Shown here piece after piece: positions 10,281 through 21,466 of a DNA stretch of 64,000 nucleotides; the stretch's first letter is position 1, and the number at the start of each line of letters is the position of its first letter. A program made the position numbers and the translations under genes. The notes below the pieces were generated by a model. It worked only from the letters and a program-made list of their open reading frames with translations. It made no database searches and had not been told where the DNA came from. Source of the stretch: Kingdonia uniflora (taxonomy: Eukaryota; Streptophyta; Magnoliopsida; Ranunculales; Circaeasteraceae); the NCBI GenBank assembly GCA_014058105.1, contig JACGCM010002624.1, positions 496,001-560,000 on the forward strand. The letters are read 5' to 3'.

Positions 10281-12766
10281 ATGGAAAAATTTATTTATAA
10301 ATCCCCGGACAATGTAGAAAGCTTAGGTCATGAAAATGTAGGATTGAATGATAATATAAATGTTGTTTTGGATTGTAATGAAAGTGAAAATGTTGATATT
10401 GGTTTGAATGACAATGTAAATGTTGGTTTGAATTGTAATGAAAGCGAAAATATTGATATTGGATTGAATAGTAATGTAAATGTTGGTTTAAATAATAATG
10501 AACAACCAAATACTATAGACATTTATTACCCAAGGAATTTGGATAATCTTACCCAAAATTCTATATATGAATTAGTAATAAATAGATATCCACGAGATAC
10601 AACATTTATAAAAGGCCCTAAAGATGGAATTGGGAGACGTTTCTCTTCAACGCATTATACTCGTTATCTACCAAATGGCGAAAAACATGATAGAAAGTGG
10701 TTTGTTTATTCACAAGATACGAATAGACTTTATTGTTTTTGTTGTAAGTTATTTGCTAAAGGACTGCGAGTAGGTAATTTAGTAAATGAAGGATTTAAAG
10801 ATTGGATGCATCTTAGTGTTAGGCTTAAAGAACATGAATTGAGTAATGAACATATCATGTGCATGACTTATTGGATTAAATTAAGAACGAGATTGTAATC
10901 AAATCAAACAATTGATAAAGATCTTCAAAACCAAATCAACAAAGAAAAAAATCATTGTAAGGCGGCAATGTGTTGAATAATTTATGTAGTAAAATATCTT
11001 GGTAAGCAAAACTTGGCATTTCGTGGAAAAAGTGAAAAAATTTATGAAGAAAATAATAGAAATTTTTTAAGCTTAATAGAAATGATTGGAGAATGGGATC
11101 CAGTAATGAAGGAACATATTCATCATTTTCAAACAAGTATGAATCCGCATAACAAATCTATAAAAACAATTCATAATCATTATTTGAGTCATAAAATTCA
11201 AAATGAATTGATTATTATTTTATCATCCGAAATGAAGAGTGTGATCATTCAAACTATTAAGAAAACAAAATATTTTTCGGTAATTCTAGATTGTACTCCA
11301 GATTCTAGCCATAAAGAACAAATGTCTTTGATATTACGATGTGTAGACGTGTCGACGAATCCCGTAAGAATAGTAGAGTATTTCTTAGAATTTTTACAAG
11401 TACATGATACATCGGGAAAATGACTTTTTGAAGAGTTAGAAGATGTACTAAAGATGTTTGATCTTAGTATTTATGATGTTAGAGGGCAAGGGTATGATAA
11501 TGGTTCTAATATGAAAGGAAAACACCAAGGTGTTCAAAAATGATTACTAAAGATAAATCCTAGAGTTTTATATGTTCCATGCGGTTGTCATAGTCTAAAC
11601 TTGTCACTTTGTGATATTGCAAATTGTTCTAGTAAAGCAAGAGATTTTTTTGGAGTGGTACAACGTATTTATACCATATTTTCTTCTTCGACAAAGCGAT
11701 GGGACATTTTGAAAAATAATATCGGATCCGGTTTAACTCTCAAATCTCATTCGGCTACACGTTGGGAAAGTCCCATAGCTAGCGTAAAAGTAATATGTTA
11801 TCAAACTCATGAAATTAGAGATGCTTTACTTGATTTAGCTAAAGATAATGACTCAAAAATAAGTAGTGAAGCTATTTCATTAGCGAGACATGGACTAGGC
11901 AATTTTGAGTTTTTAGTAAGTATGATTATTTGGTATGATATATTATATGTTGTTAACTTAGTTAGCAAAAAGTTACAAGCTAAAGACATACCTTTGGACA
12001 TTACTATTGAGCAAATAGAATGGTTGCGAAGATATATTCTAGCATATAGAACAACGGGATTTGAAGATGTCATAGCTACTGCTAAAGAAATTGCTAATAA
12101 AATGGATATTAATTTTATATTTGTTGAAAGACGTATTATTCGCAGAAAAAATTATTTGGGTGAGAATGTAAATCATGAAACACCAACACTAGTTCCGGAT
12201 TCACCTAAAGATTTATTTAGAAAACATTATTATAATTTTATTATTGATCAATTTCTTGGTTCATTGGATATTAGGTTTGAACAATATCAAGAATATGATA
12301 ATATCTTTAGATTTTTGTTTAGTTTTGATAAGTTAAATTCATTAGATGATAGTCATTTAAGTGCACATTGTGATAATCTTGAAAAAAAAAATTAAAGCAT
12401 GAGAGTTTAGCTGATGTTGATGGAGAAGATTTGTTTTGAGAAATAAAAGCCTTACATACGATGTTACCAAAAGAAACAAAGACTGCTTTGGTGATATTGA
12501 CTTTCTTGATTAGAATTGATTCTTTTCTAAATGCTTGTATTGCTTATAGAATATTATTAACGATACCGGTTACAGTCACATCTGGAGAAAAAAGTTTTTC
12601 AAAACTAAAAATACTAAAATCTTACTTGCGGTCGACTATGTTACAAGAAATACTAAATGGATTAGCAATGATGTCTATAGAAAAAGATTTGTTACAAAAT
12701 CTTGATTATAAGAGTGCAATTGGCGAATTTGCATCTAGAAAGGCTTGTAAACAAATTTTTATATGA
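10281..12766 (+). pseudogene. hAT transposase (TTF-type zinc finger, DUF4371, hAT C-terminal dimerisation), broken
   Basis: The first open piece (10281-10898) has an acidic N-terminus with three 22-residue repeats (NVDIGLNDNVNVGLN), then a TTF zinc finger with CFCC and H...H residues. A DUF4371-type core follows (11013-11423 and 11424-12395), with [15 protein letters not shown], then YDNGSNMKG and CGCHSLNL. The C-terminal hAT dimerisation motif (YRILLTIPVTVTSGEKSFSKLK) is at 12545-12620. In-frame stops at 11421-11423 and 11541-11543 and breaks near 10900 and 12395 inactivate it. It is normally the DNA-cutting enzyme for its own element. Confidence 0.88.
10323..10500 (+). repeat. 66-bp tandem repeat in the hAT transposase N-terminus
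   Basis: About 2.5 imperfect 66-bp units, in frame, encode alternating Asn/Asp/Gly/Leu residues. They are degenerate enough to be translated without breaking the frame. Confidence 0.8.
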
Positions 12767-13140
12767 TATTTTGCTGTTGATTTTAGTTAATGTCTCATGT
12801 TTGTATAAATTTGACGTCTTTATTCCGTAAAATAATAACTAATTTATAGTGTTTTTGTTTGTTTTTTTGAGGTTTGCATTTGAGGAATTGATCGAATATA
12901 TTGGTGATTTCGAAGACGCTAAAGGTGTTTTGCTTGAGTTTTGCAACATTGAAAATGTATTTTCATAAATGAACTATGAAAACTATTATTTAATATACTC
13001 AAATTTGTATTTACTTTAAGAGTCAATATTATATATTAAGATGCATGCATTATGTTTAATACTACAAAAAAAATCTCAAAACAATTTTTTTTATATAGTA
13101 AAAGCCCATTATTTCACGTTCGCACTGGGCCTTATAAAGG
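12767..13140. other. 3' non-coding part of the hAT
   Basis: AT-rich sequence between the transposase stop and the right terminal repeat, with a GTAGG-type repeat just inside the terminus (13139-13153). No gene seen. Confidence 0.6.
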
Positions 13141-13259
13141 GTAGGGTAGGGTAGGGCCGGCCCTGGGCAGATGATGAAGAAATAATTGTTCTAATAACTC
13201 ATATATTAGAACTTGAGAATTTATATAAACGCTTCCTTATCTTATCAACCTATAATCTC

Positions 13260-13945
13260 TTAGTGTCCAACTTAAGACGTGTGAACAGGACAAACTCGTT
13301 GCTGTGGAAAAGGTGAAATTGGGGGAAATAGAAATTGAGAAACTTAAACTTGATTTGACCTCTACACAACAAAAACTTGAAGTGTTTTATCATGGAGCTA
13401 AAAATATTGACAAAATACTAAGTATGAGCAAAAATGGATCTGACAAAAGAGGATTAGGATTATATGAGCAAAACGTCAAGTCTACGCATCTCAAGTCACT
13501 AAGCTTGTCAAAGCTACTTCAATTCCATATTTTTCCAAACCTATTATTATTGATGGTTCTCATAGGCAGATTGAGCAGCCTTCTGCCTTTTATGTATTTT
13601 ATTGTGAGGCTTGTGGTCGAAAGGGTCATCTTGCTCCTTATTGTAGATATGTTCCTCAATTTTGTGGTAGAAATAATCTGTATTTGGAAAGAGGGAAACC
13701 CCATCGATCATATGCCCAATCATTTGTTAATTCTTTTTTTTCTCCACAAGTCTTTTAATAGTTTCAAGAATATGACTCAAGCGACAAAAGAACAAAAGAA
13801 AGTAAGATTTATTTGGGTTCAGAAGAAGGACCTTCTACCGCAATTACGGTCCAATGTCGCAGTGATGGCTCTAAATGTATTTAATTCTACACAGTGGTAT
13901 GTAGATAGTGGATGCTCTCGGCACATGACAGGGGATGCTACACCT
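13260..13945 (+). pseudogene. SIRE-like copia gag end, zinc knuckle and protease start
   Basis: The gag C-terminus reads as a coiled coil (LKLDLTSTQQKLEVF) followed by the conserved GSDKRGLG (13437-13460). A frameshift near 13470 moves the reading to another frame, with the zinc knuckle CEACGRKGHLAPYC at 13605-13646. A further shift gives the copia protease box WYVDSGCSRHMTGD (13898-13939). The copy stops there and is joined to sequence that in block 2 lies downstream of RNase H. It therefore appears to be the 5' remnant of the element whose RT/RNase H survives at 30902-32215. Confidence 0.8.
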
Positions 13946-14560
13946 ATTTCATCACTAACCTACCTTCGCCTTAATGCCAACCTTAAAATTCCTAGTTGAT
14001 TTTAAGTCTAATGCAATTGGTTTAGTAGAGATGATAGTTTGAAAATCTATGGTACTTAACTTGAAACCACCAAAAATAATTGATATTCCTTCCATGAGAT
14101 CTTCAGTAAAATAGCGCCGCTTTCTTAGATTATGAATTTTTAACTTCATTACTCATATTCATATTTCCTTAGAGTGATACCTAGTAAATTCTTAGTGACT
14201 TTGAGTGACCAACTATGAGAGGCCTAAGTTGAATCATATTTCCAATATAGTTCTCTTCATATGCCTATTTGTCAGGACTTTGTTTGGACTACACACACAC
14301 ACACACAAACCGAGTTCTTTTGCATTATTTAGTTTATAGCTTAATAATATGTTCTCTATCGTGTATCCGCTATGCTTATAGATATGACTCTACATATTTT
14401 GAGGGGAAGTGAGTCTGTTGGTCTGGTCTTTTCTCTTGCTCCCTGTGTTTACCTGTGGCTATTCAGTGATTTTAGGTGAGTTTTTGCCTTGCTTTATCCA
14501 TTTCCAAGCTGCAGTATATTTTTAAAAAAAGATTATGTTTCGTTCAAACGACTTATCTAG
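13946..14560. other. Post-pol spacer of the SIRE-like element, block 1
   Basis: Non-coding, and equal to 33020-33660 in block 2. It contains an (AC)8 microsatellite at 14291-14306 that is (AC)16 in block 2. No gene seen. Confidence 0.65.
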
Positions 14561-14576
14561 TCGTTCAAACAAGGTT

Positions 14577-15534
14577 CGAACGACATTGGAGCAAAATTCT
14601 TACACCTTCTGGAAAGGTATACCCGAAGAATGTTCGATTGTTCTATGCTTCTCTGCAACTTGAGCATATCCATACTCTGTCTAGTCGTACTTTCTCAGTC
14701 ACTATTAATGGCACCAAGTACCCAGCCACTAGGGCCTGTCTCTATGCTATTTTGTGTTTTTGTCCCTCTTAGTGCATTGAGTTTCTGAGGTATATTTGGC
14801 CAGTATCGTATTATCCCTGGCCTACCACTACTTCTAATGGGGATTTTGATGAGGATGGGGTTCCTATTCTTCCTGAGCTACATACTATGGTTATTGACAT
14901 CACGACTCAGCATGGTCTATATACTAGATTGGGTATTGTTTCCCGAAAGATGTTAGATGATGAGTCACGCCTCGTACATAGCATAGTTATTACGAATATC
15001 ATTCTGCGATCTCAAAAGAATGAACTCTCTGAGCGGATGAAAGTTTTTCTCTATGTCTTCAAGAATGATATTGAGATAGATCTACCAAATATCATCATTG
15101 AAGAGATGATTGATGCAAGCACCAAAACGGCGACTCAGAGTTCATTACCTTTTGCTCAGCTTGTTATGACAATTCTTACTGCTGCTGGCTACAAGGTGTT
15201 TCCTAATGAAGCTGAGGATACCAAAATTGAAAAATTGGATGCGAGTAACTGTCATAAGAATGCATCTCATCTTCCTTTTGTGCTACCTTCTGAGCCTACT
15301 CCTCCAGGTAAGCACATAGGTTCTTCTAGCTCAGTTGCACAGCCTTAGGAGGTGTTTTCTCTTCAGAGTATTGGGAGCTTACTTCAGACCGTGACGACCA
15401 GGTTTGGTGCTATTGAGAGACATCTGGGGTCTATGGAGGGACGACTGGAGACTATTGAGACAGAGGTTAGGGGTCTTCGTCTGGTCCAGGAGCCACAAAA
15501 GTTTGAGTACGATTCTGATTCTGGAGAGGCTTGA
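14577..15534 (+). pseudogene. Putative plant transposon protein domain ORF (extra ORF of SIRE-like element), broken, block 1
   Basis: Conserved stretches include PSGKVYPKNVRLFYASL, TRACLYAILCF and TQHGLYTRLGIVSRKML. A coiled-coil C-terminus (IGSLLQTVTTRFGAIE...RLETIETEV) is followed by an acidic end and a stop at 15532-15534. The N-terminal 200 codons are lost through a deletion of about 930 bp relative to block 2. In-frame stops lie at 14770-14772 and 15346-15348. The fold resembles the 'putative plant transposon protein' family seen in many plant retroelements; its position after pol and before the polypurine tract suggests the env-like third ORF. Function unknown. Confidence 0.65.
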
Positions 15535-16087
15535 CTGCACAGGGTGCCTTCGCTAGACTTCTGTCCTCGCATCTGTTCTTCATTTTGGTTTCTTTTGTCT
15601 GGTTCTTCTTTGAGACTTTTTTGTTTTGAGAGCACGTGAGATAGGAGTTTCTGTACAAACTTTACCAGTTTATCTAGTACTACCTTTTGTTTATCTGTTT
15701 ATCCGATGTTACTAATTTCTTTTCTTTCAGATAGTTGATTGTAGTTGTTTGAGTATTTCTTCTGTGACAAAAAGGGAGAGAAACGAGTTTACATGATTGG
15801 TTTGCAAATGATTCTCTGGATTTCTCTGTTTAAGTTTTTTTTTTTTTATAATATTATAAGTTCTTTTTTCCACATGTATCATAAATGAGTTTGCTGAGTG
15901 TGCAGATATTCAGCAACACACTGTCTGATGAGAGCATGGTTGTAAGAAAACATTATTCATAGAAGAGGTCTAGAGATTGAACCTGTTCAAGTAAGGGGTG
16001 GTGTCTTTCTATGGTCTAAACTCACTCTACAGCTGGGAAGTACTACAGAGTCGTGTGTTTGTCTTAGTTCTTATTTGTCACAAAATG
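15535..16087. other. Non-coding region before the polypurine tract, block 1
   Basis: Contains a purine-rich AAAAAGGGAGAG near 15770 and matches 35555-36105 in block 2. No gene seen. Confidence 0.5.
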
Positions 16088-16090
16088 AAA

Positions 16091-16103
16091 CAAAGGGGGA
16101 GAT
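16091..16103 (+). other. Polypurine tract of SIRE-like element
   Basis: CAAAGGGGGAGAT lies immediately before the TG of the LTR. It is the priming site for plus-strand DNA synthesis in retrotransposition. Confidence 0.75.
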
Positions 16104-17107
16104 TGAAAGGTTTTATTTATCTCATTTCGTGTTTGTGGAGTCTCGTGGTTGTTTCAATCAAAGATACTGACAAAATGAAGATCACTGGACAGAAGGTAAG
16201 TAGAACTCACTGATAAAGGGATGGGCTTTTATATGTAATTGTCGTTCGAACGAGTTTTATTGTCGTTCGAACGAGTTTTCTTGTCGTTCAAACGAGTTAA
16301 CATGTCCACAGGAAATTTGGCCCATAGACAATTATCGTTCGAACGAGTTGACATGTCCCCTGGAAATTTATCCTATAAACAATTTTCGTTCGAACGAGTT
16401 TTATTGTCGTTCGAACGAGTTGACAACTTTCTAGGGTTTGGGACCAAATTAGTCGTAAGTCGTTTCGAACGACATTAGGTCTCGTTCAAATGATTCTCGA
16501 GAGAAATTGGTTTACGATTTAAGCAAACTCTGTTTCTTTTTCTCCCCCGCTTTTTGATTTTGGAAAAAGGTTTATTTTTCAAAAAGCTCCAACTCCTTTA
16601 TCAGATAGTGGGAATTCAATATCAATAAAGGATCTTCTAATCCTGAGATTGATGTTGAGTTAAGTTTTACAATACTTCCTACATATTGTTAAAGAGCGAT
16701 TTAAGAATAGCGATTCTAGGTATGAAATCAAGAAAGGTTGTTCTGAGAACAGGAGAAGATTCTTGGTGTGAGATCAAGAAGAAGGGTTGTTGCAGGAACA
16801 TAAGAAGATTGGGCGTGAAGCTTTAAGCAGAAGAGAGATAATCATGAGACGAGGTTATCAAGTCTGTATGTATAATTCAGATTAAACTCTTTTTGATTAA
16901 TGGATTTGTAGTTATCGATTTCATCGACAACAACCTGTGGTTTTTCTCCCGTGTAAATCATTTCCACAGGGTGAACAAATTTCCCGTGTCTTTTAATTCA
17001 TTGTCTTTACTTTTGATTGTTTCTGTTTAATCCTAAATCATTGATTGATAGGAATTGTTCTGACCTAATTTATCGACATACATTAAATACGAGCACATAG
17101 AATTTCA
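16104..17107 (+). repeat. SIRE-like 3' LTR, block 1
   Basis: 1004 bp with inverted ends TGAAA...TTTCA. It is the counterpart of 36121-37081 in block 2. Between 16240 and 16480 it contains at least five exact TCGTTCGAACGA palindromes plus degenerate ones, the same motif that fills the Tnt1-like LTRs. No 5' LTR for this element is present in the window. Confidence 0.8.
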
Positions 17108-17157
17108 CAACTGATGATAAAAGACTAATATGACAAGATATTAATTTTTATCATTAT

Positions 17158-18780
17158 TGATAGAAAACTAAATATGTGGAAGCGATTAATAGAAAGAAAA
17201 CAACTACTTGATTGAATAAAAACTGAAAAAAGACTAAATCACTATACTTAACTAGGGTTTCTTCTCCAAAACTCAACCTACCATTACCTTCTACCCTAGG
17301 ACTCCTTTATAGAACTAGGAGTCATCTACCTTCTAAAACACTACCCTTCAAAATAGGTATTATTCTACTAAAATAAAATAAACTAAAAATAGAAACAGGG
17401 AGGGTCTCCATAGAGGCCGGCTCTTAAGGGGATGTCACGACGACCACGACCAAACATAGTTATGATTCCTATCAACTCTCAATTTCTTTGAAGAGTTCGA
17501 CCACAAACTCTTTCACAAAAAAATTTAAGACATCAATCTTAAATCGGAAGAGCGCACTTATATAATCTGAAAAACGCCCACGAAATTTTTTGTAACTTGT
17601 AGAAATATCCAATAGAGGGAGTACTAATATCATTTTCAAAACCGCATCCCTTAATTTGACAAAAAGTTAAAGACACCATATGCTGCACTTGTAATTGCCA
17701 AAATTCAGAAATTTCACGCTTCAAAGAACGTTGTAAAAACTTCTCCTAATACCGATCCACAAACACTAGAACTCTTTTCTCATCACTGTGATCTCTCTCT
17801 ATGTTAATGACGATTCGACGAGTCATCTCTGCCAGAGAAAATTTGGGTCCCAATTCTTACGACGAAAATTTGCCCCTCGTAGCTAGTATTGGAGTCTCTC
17901 ACACGTCGGAATCCACAAATTTATCTTCGCTACCCATATCTTGAACGTCAAGTCCGTCAAAATTACTATAAGAGGTGAGCAGAACCCCTTCGTTGTTGAA
18001 TTCTCTCACATTGCTATCTCTTGTAGAGAATCAGATTCCTCGCCCAAAACTTTCAAGACATATTGGTGAAAGTCCCCCTCTCCTAGCATCCCCCATAAAC
18101 GAACCCAAGGGAATTCGCGGTAATGAAGTTGGCAAGATTTGGCTTATCTTGGGAAAAATCTCATGATGATTAGGAACTTCATTTGGGTAGGTTTCACGCT
18201 CCAAAACTACGACCTCATTATGGGGTTTTGATCGTGAACTTCCTAACGCAACATCGCCTTCTCCACTCACAATAATAATCACCCGTTGAGCTTCTTTCTC
18301 CGCTGATTCTTTGCATTGTATCGTACTTAAATTTCCTCCATAAAATTTAATCGACCACTTTTTCCTTATACCCGCCTCAATCTCCGCGATTAGCACAATA
18401 GCTTATAAATACATCGCATAACTAAAATTCGTCATCCCTTACATATAGAACGAAAATTACTAAAAATAAAATTACTGTAGCGACGCATAAATCACTGCAA
18501 CAGATACCAGAATTACTGTTTCAACGCCAAAACTACTGTAACCGATATTAAAATCATTGTAGCAATGAAATTATTGTAGCAGATGAAATAATAATTAAAA
18601 CCCCATGGAACGAACTTCGCTCTAGTACCAATTTATAGAAAACTAAATATGCGGAAGCGATTAACAAAAGGAAAACAACTACTTAATTTAATTAAAACTG
18701 AAAGAAGACTAAATCACTCTACTTAACTAGAGTTTCTTCTCCAAAACTCAACCTATAATTAATTTTTACCCTAGGACTCC
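17158..18780 (-). mobile_element. Small non-autonomous LTR element (TRIM/LARD-like), minus strand
   Basis: The left LTR (17158-17474) has inverted ends TGATAG...CTATCA. The second LTR starts at 18633 and is cut off after 148 bp by the LTR of element D at 18781. Beside it on the minus strand is TGGTACTAGAGC (18630-18619), a variant of the initiator-Met primer-binding site TGGTATCAGAGC. Pyrimidine-rich top-strand sequence after 17474 fits a minus-strand polypurine tract. The interior is about 1.16 kb and has no pol. The first 196 bp of the left LTR also occur at 37132-37327. Confidence 0.72.
18034..18396 (-). pseudogene. Unidentified reading frame inside the non-autonomous LTR element
   Basis: A 121-codon frame without recognisable motif, apart from a basic N-terminus (RKKWSIKFYGGN). 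It is the longest frame in the interior. It may be a captured or gag-derived fragment; I do not assign a function. Confidence 0.25.
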
Positions 18781-19356
18781 TGTTGAGAATCGAGGTAGCT
18801 AGTCTCTCTTCTTCGATAAGAATGAAATGCGGAATATGTTTAATAAGTAATTAATCAAGTAAATAACAAAAATAAGGACAAGTATTTTCCCAAAGGAGGG
18901 AAGTGGAAAACCATTACGGGTAAAAAACCACTCCCCGCGAACAATCCACTATGATCAAATCGGTTACAAGCAATCTCTTCAGCTTCCTCAAGCTCTCTAA
19001 TTGAGTCTCTTAAACCCTAGTTCTCCAGAATTAAATTTGCAAAGTTAACCACCAAAGGTGGTTAACAAATAACCTAATTTTCCTTATATACTTGGGAGAC
19101 TTATTACAAATAGAACAGATCTCGAGGCAAACTCAGTATCCCAAAACACACTTATAAAACCAGCCAACGCGGTTTTCGCTCGAATGACTTTCATCTCGCT
19201 CGAACGACTATGACGAAACTAAGTTTCTAACCCTAGAAACAAGCATCTCATTCGAACAACTTTGACAGAACCAAGTTTCCAACCTAAAAAACAAGCATTT
19301 TGTTGTAACGACTTCTAGTCCGTTCGAATGACCATCAATCGAGTTCACTCTTAACA
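18781..19356 (-). repeat. 3' LTR of element D (Tnt1/Tork-like), minus strand
   Basis: On the top strand it begins TGTTGAGAATCGAGG and ends TTAACA; read on the minus strand it is homologous to the LTRs at 20849 and 25439. 576 bp. It contains degenerate TCGTTCGAACGA motifs near 19190-19330. Its insertion truncated the small LTR element to its left. Confidence 0.88.
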
Positions 19357-20848
19357 ATCTCCTACTTGAAATTGAATCTACCGTAACCCATCTCCAGATC
19401 TCCAAATGAATTGCTCACACTACCCAGACTTTCAATCATGAAGACCCACAGAAGTTGTACATGTTATCAACTTCTAAAAAATTGCCACCTTCGTAAACAT
19501 ATCGGCCGGATTCACATCAGTATGAATCTTTGCATGCTTTAATACACCGTACTCAAGGAGCAAACGAATATAATGATATCGAATATCAATATGCTTGGTC
19601 CTAGAATGAAAAACTGCATTCTTCGCTATGTGTATCGCGCTTTGACTATCACTATACAACCTAGGAAGATATTGTTTTTTACCTAGCTCTTTCATCAATC
19701 CTTTAAGCTAAACCATATCCTTGCATACTTCCGTAGTCGCAACATATTTCGCATCTGTCGTAGACAAAGCTACAATCTTTTATAGCCTCAAAACCCATGT
19801 AACCGTACCGCTTCCCAATATAAATACAAAGCCACTAGTGTTCTTCCACCTATCAATGTCACCTGCCATATCAGAATCAATAAAACTTTGTAAGAATATT
19901 TGAGAACCCTCATAACATAATAACATATCTTGAGTCCCCTTTAAATACCTAAGTATCAATTTCACAGCTCTCCAATGCTCCTTGCCTGGATTACTCATAT
20001 ACCTAATAACAACTCCCACTGCTTGGCCAATACTCAGTCTCGTACAATATATAAGGCTACCAAATGCTGATTGATAAGGAACCTTCCGCATCTCATCGCG
20101 ATCCTTTTGCGTCTTCTGGCAACATTGCTTTGATAATTTAAAATGACCTTTTAACGGTGTACTAACAACCTTAGAACCATCCATATTAAACTACTTAAGT
20201 ACTTTGTCGATGTACTCAGCTTGAGATAACTTTAAATCTCATCGCTTTCTATCTCGTATCACACGCATACGAAAAACTTGCTTTGCAGCACCCAAGTCCT
20301 TAATAGAAAACTCCCGGGACAACAGTTCCTTCTACTTTATAATCTCTCCCATATTGGTAGTTGCTACCAACATATCATCTACATACAGAAGTAGAATGAT
20401 ATATGAGTTTCCCGCATTCTTGATAAAATAGCAATGATCTGCATTACATTTTGAATAACCATTTTTGGACATGAATTGATCGAACTTCAAATACTACTGC
20501 CTCGATGCCTGTTTCAAACCATATAAGCTCTTCGTGAGCCTACACACTAGATCTTCTTTCCCTTTAACCGAATACCCTTCTGGTTGCTTTATATAAATTT
20601 CTTCATCAAGGTTATCGTGAAGAAATATTATCTTCACATCAAGATGCAAATCTTCAACTGCAACTATATTTATCACAACCTGAATAGTAGACATCTTCAC
20701 AACAGGAGCAAAGATCTCACCAAAATCAACGCCTTCATTATGCTGAAAGCCCTTCACCACAATTCTAGCCTTGAATCTCCTTGAACAGTCAGATTCTTGC
20801 TTTAGACTGGATACCCACTTGTTGCACAATGCTCTCTTCCCTTTAGGT
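19357..20848 (-). pseudogene. Element D pol, 3' half: RT and RNase H, minus strand
   Basis: Reading right to left: RRFKARIVVKGFQ and DFGEIFAPVVKMSTIQ (RT fingers), SLYGLKQASRQ, then a stop-ridden palm. RNase H follows: CTRLSIGQAVGVV, WKNTSGFVF, and SDSQSAIHIAKNAVFHSRTK at 19660-19600. It continues directly at 26001 on the other side of element C: joining 20848 to 26001 restores the TWDFVRLPKGKR region. At least six stops or frameshifts are present. Confidence 0.88.
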
Positions 20849-21423
20849 TGTTGGGTATGAACTCAAATTGAAGAAATTATCTAAGTTGGGAAATTATCGA
20901 AGTCGTTCGAACGAGATTCATAGTCATTCGAACGAACTCCCTGAAATTTTGGCCCATAAGTTAATCTCGTTCCAACGAGTTTGGATGTCATTCGAACGAG
21001 ATGTTATGTTTCTAGGGTTGAAGACCAACTATCGCAAAGTTGTTCGAACGAGCTTCGCGTAGGTTTGCCTTAGATGTTATATGCCTTGAGATTCGTACTA
21101 CTTATATTTTTGGTCCTCTAGTATATTAAGAGGACTTAGGTTATTATGTTAACATAATCTTTTGGTGAGTTTAACCTCAGAAAGGCTAGGGTTTGAAGGA
21201 CTCCATTCAAGCTTGAGAAGCTTGAGATATCATTGTAACCTGTTTGATATTATAGTGAATTGTTCGTGGGGAGTGGTTTTTCATCCGCAAGGATTTTCTA
21301 CATCCCTCCTTTGGGAAAATTATTCGTATCCTTTATTGTTCTTTGTTGATTTACTACTAGGTTGGCGATTTATGTGTATCGTTCTTGTAAGGGAAGATAG
21401 AGTAGCTACCTCGATTCTCAATA
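20849..21423 (+). repeat. 5' LTR of element C
   Basis: Starts TGTTGGGTATG and ends TTCTCAATA, with the next bases leading into the primer site. It contains TCGTTCGAACGA near 20900 and degenerate copies to 21050. Confidence 0.9.
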
Positions 21424-21425
21424 AT

Positions 21426-21437
21426 TGGTATCAGAGC
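21426..21437 (+). other. Primer-binding site (initiator Met tRNA) of element C
   Basis: TGGTATCAGAGC, the standard plant copia primer site, two bases after the LTR. Confidence 0.92.
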
Positions 21438-21466
21438 GACTGTTAGGGCTTGTGTGGTGAAGAGCG

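Larger units (their letters stand above)
9485..13165 (+). mobile_element. Complete hAT transposon with 8-bp target duplication
   Basis: The left terminus is CAAGGCCGGCCC (9485) and the right terminus GGGCCGGCCCTG (ending 13165); these are inverted repeats with one mismatch. Both sides are flanked by GGCAGATG (9477-9484 and 13166-13173), the 8-bp duplication typical of hAT. The paralogous empty site at 8675-8682 carries the same octamer once. Inside is a degenerate plus-strand transposase gene of the zf-TTF/DUF4371/hAT-dimerisation type. The 5' 200 bp recur at 30701-30901 in block 2 at the same target, so insertion preceded the block duplication. Confidence 0.95.
9191..13245. repeat. 350-bp direct repeat, second copy, interrupted by the hAT element
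   Basis: Repeat sequence occupies 9191-9484 and resumes at 13166/13174-13245. The first repeat at 8670-8690 still shows the uninterrupted target (GGGGCAGATGATGAAG), which proves the insertion point of the hAT. Confidence 0.8.
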
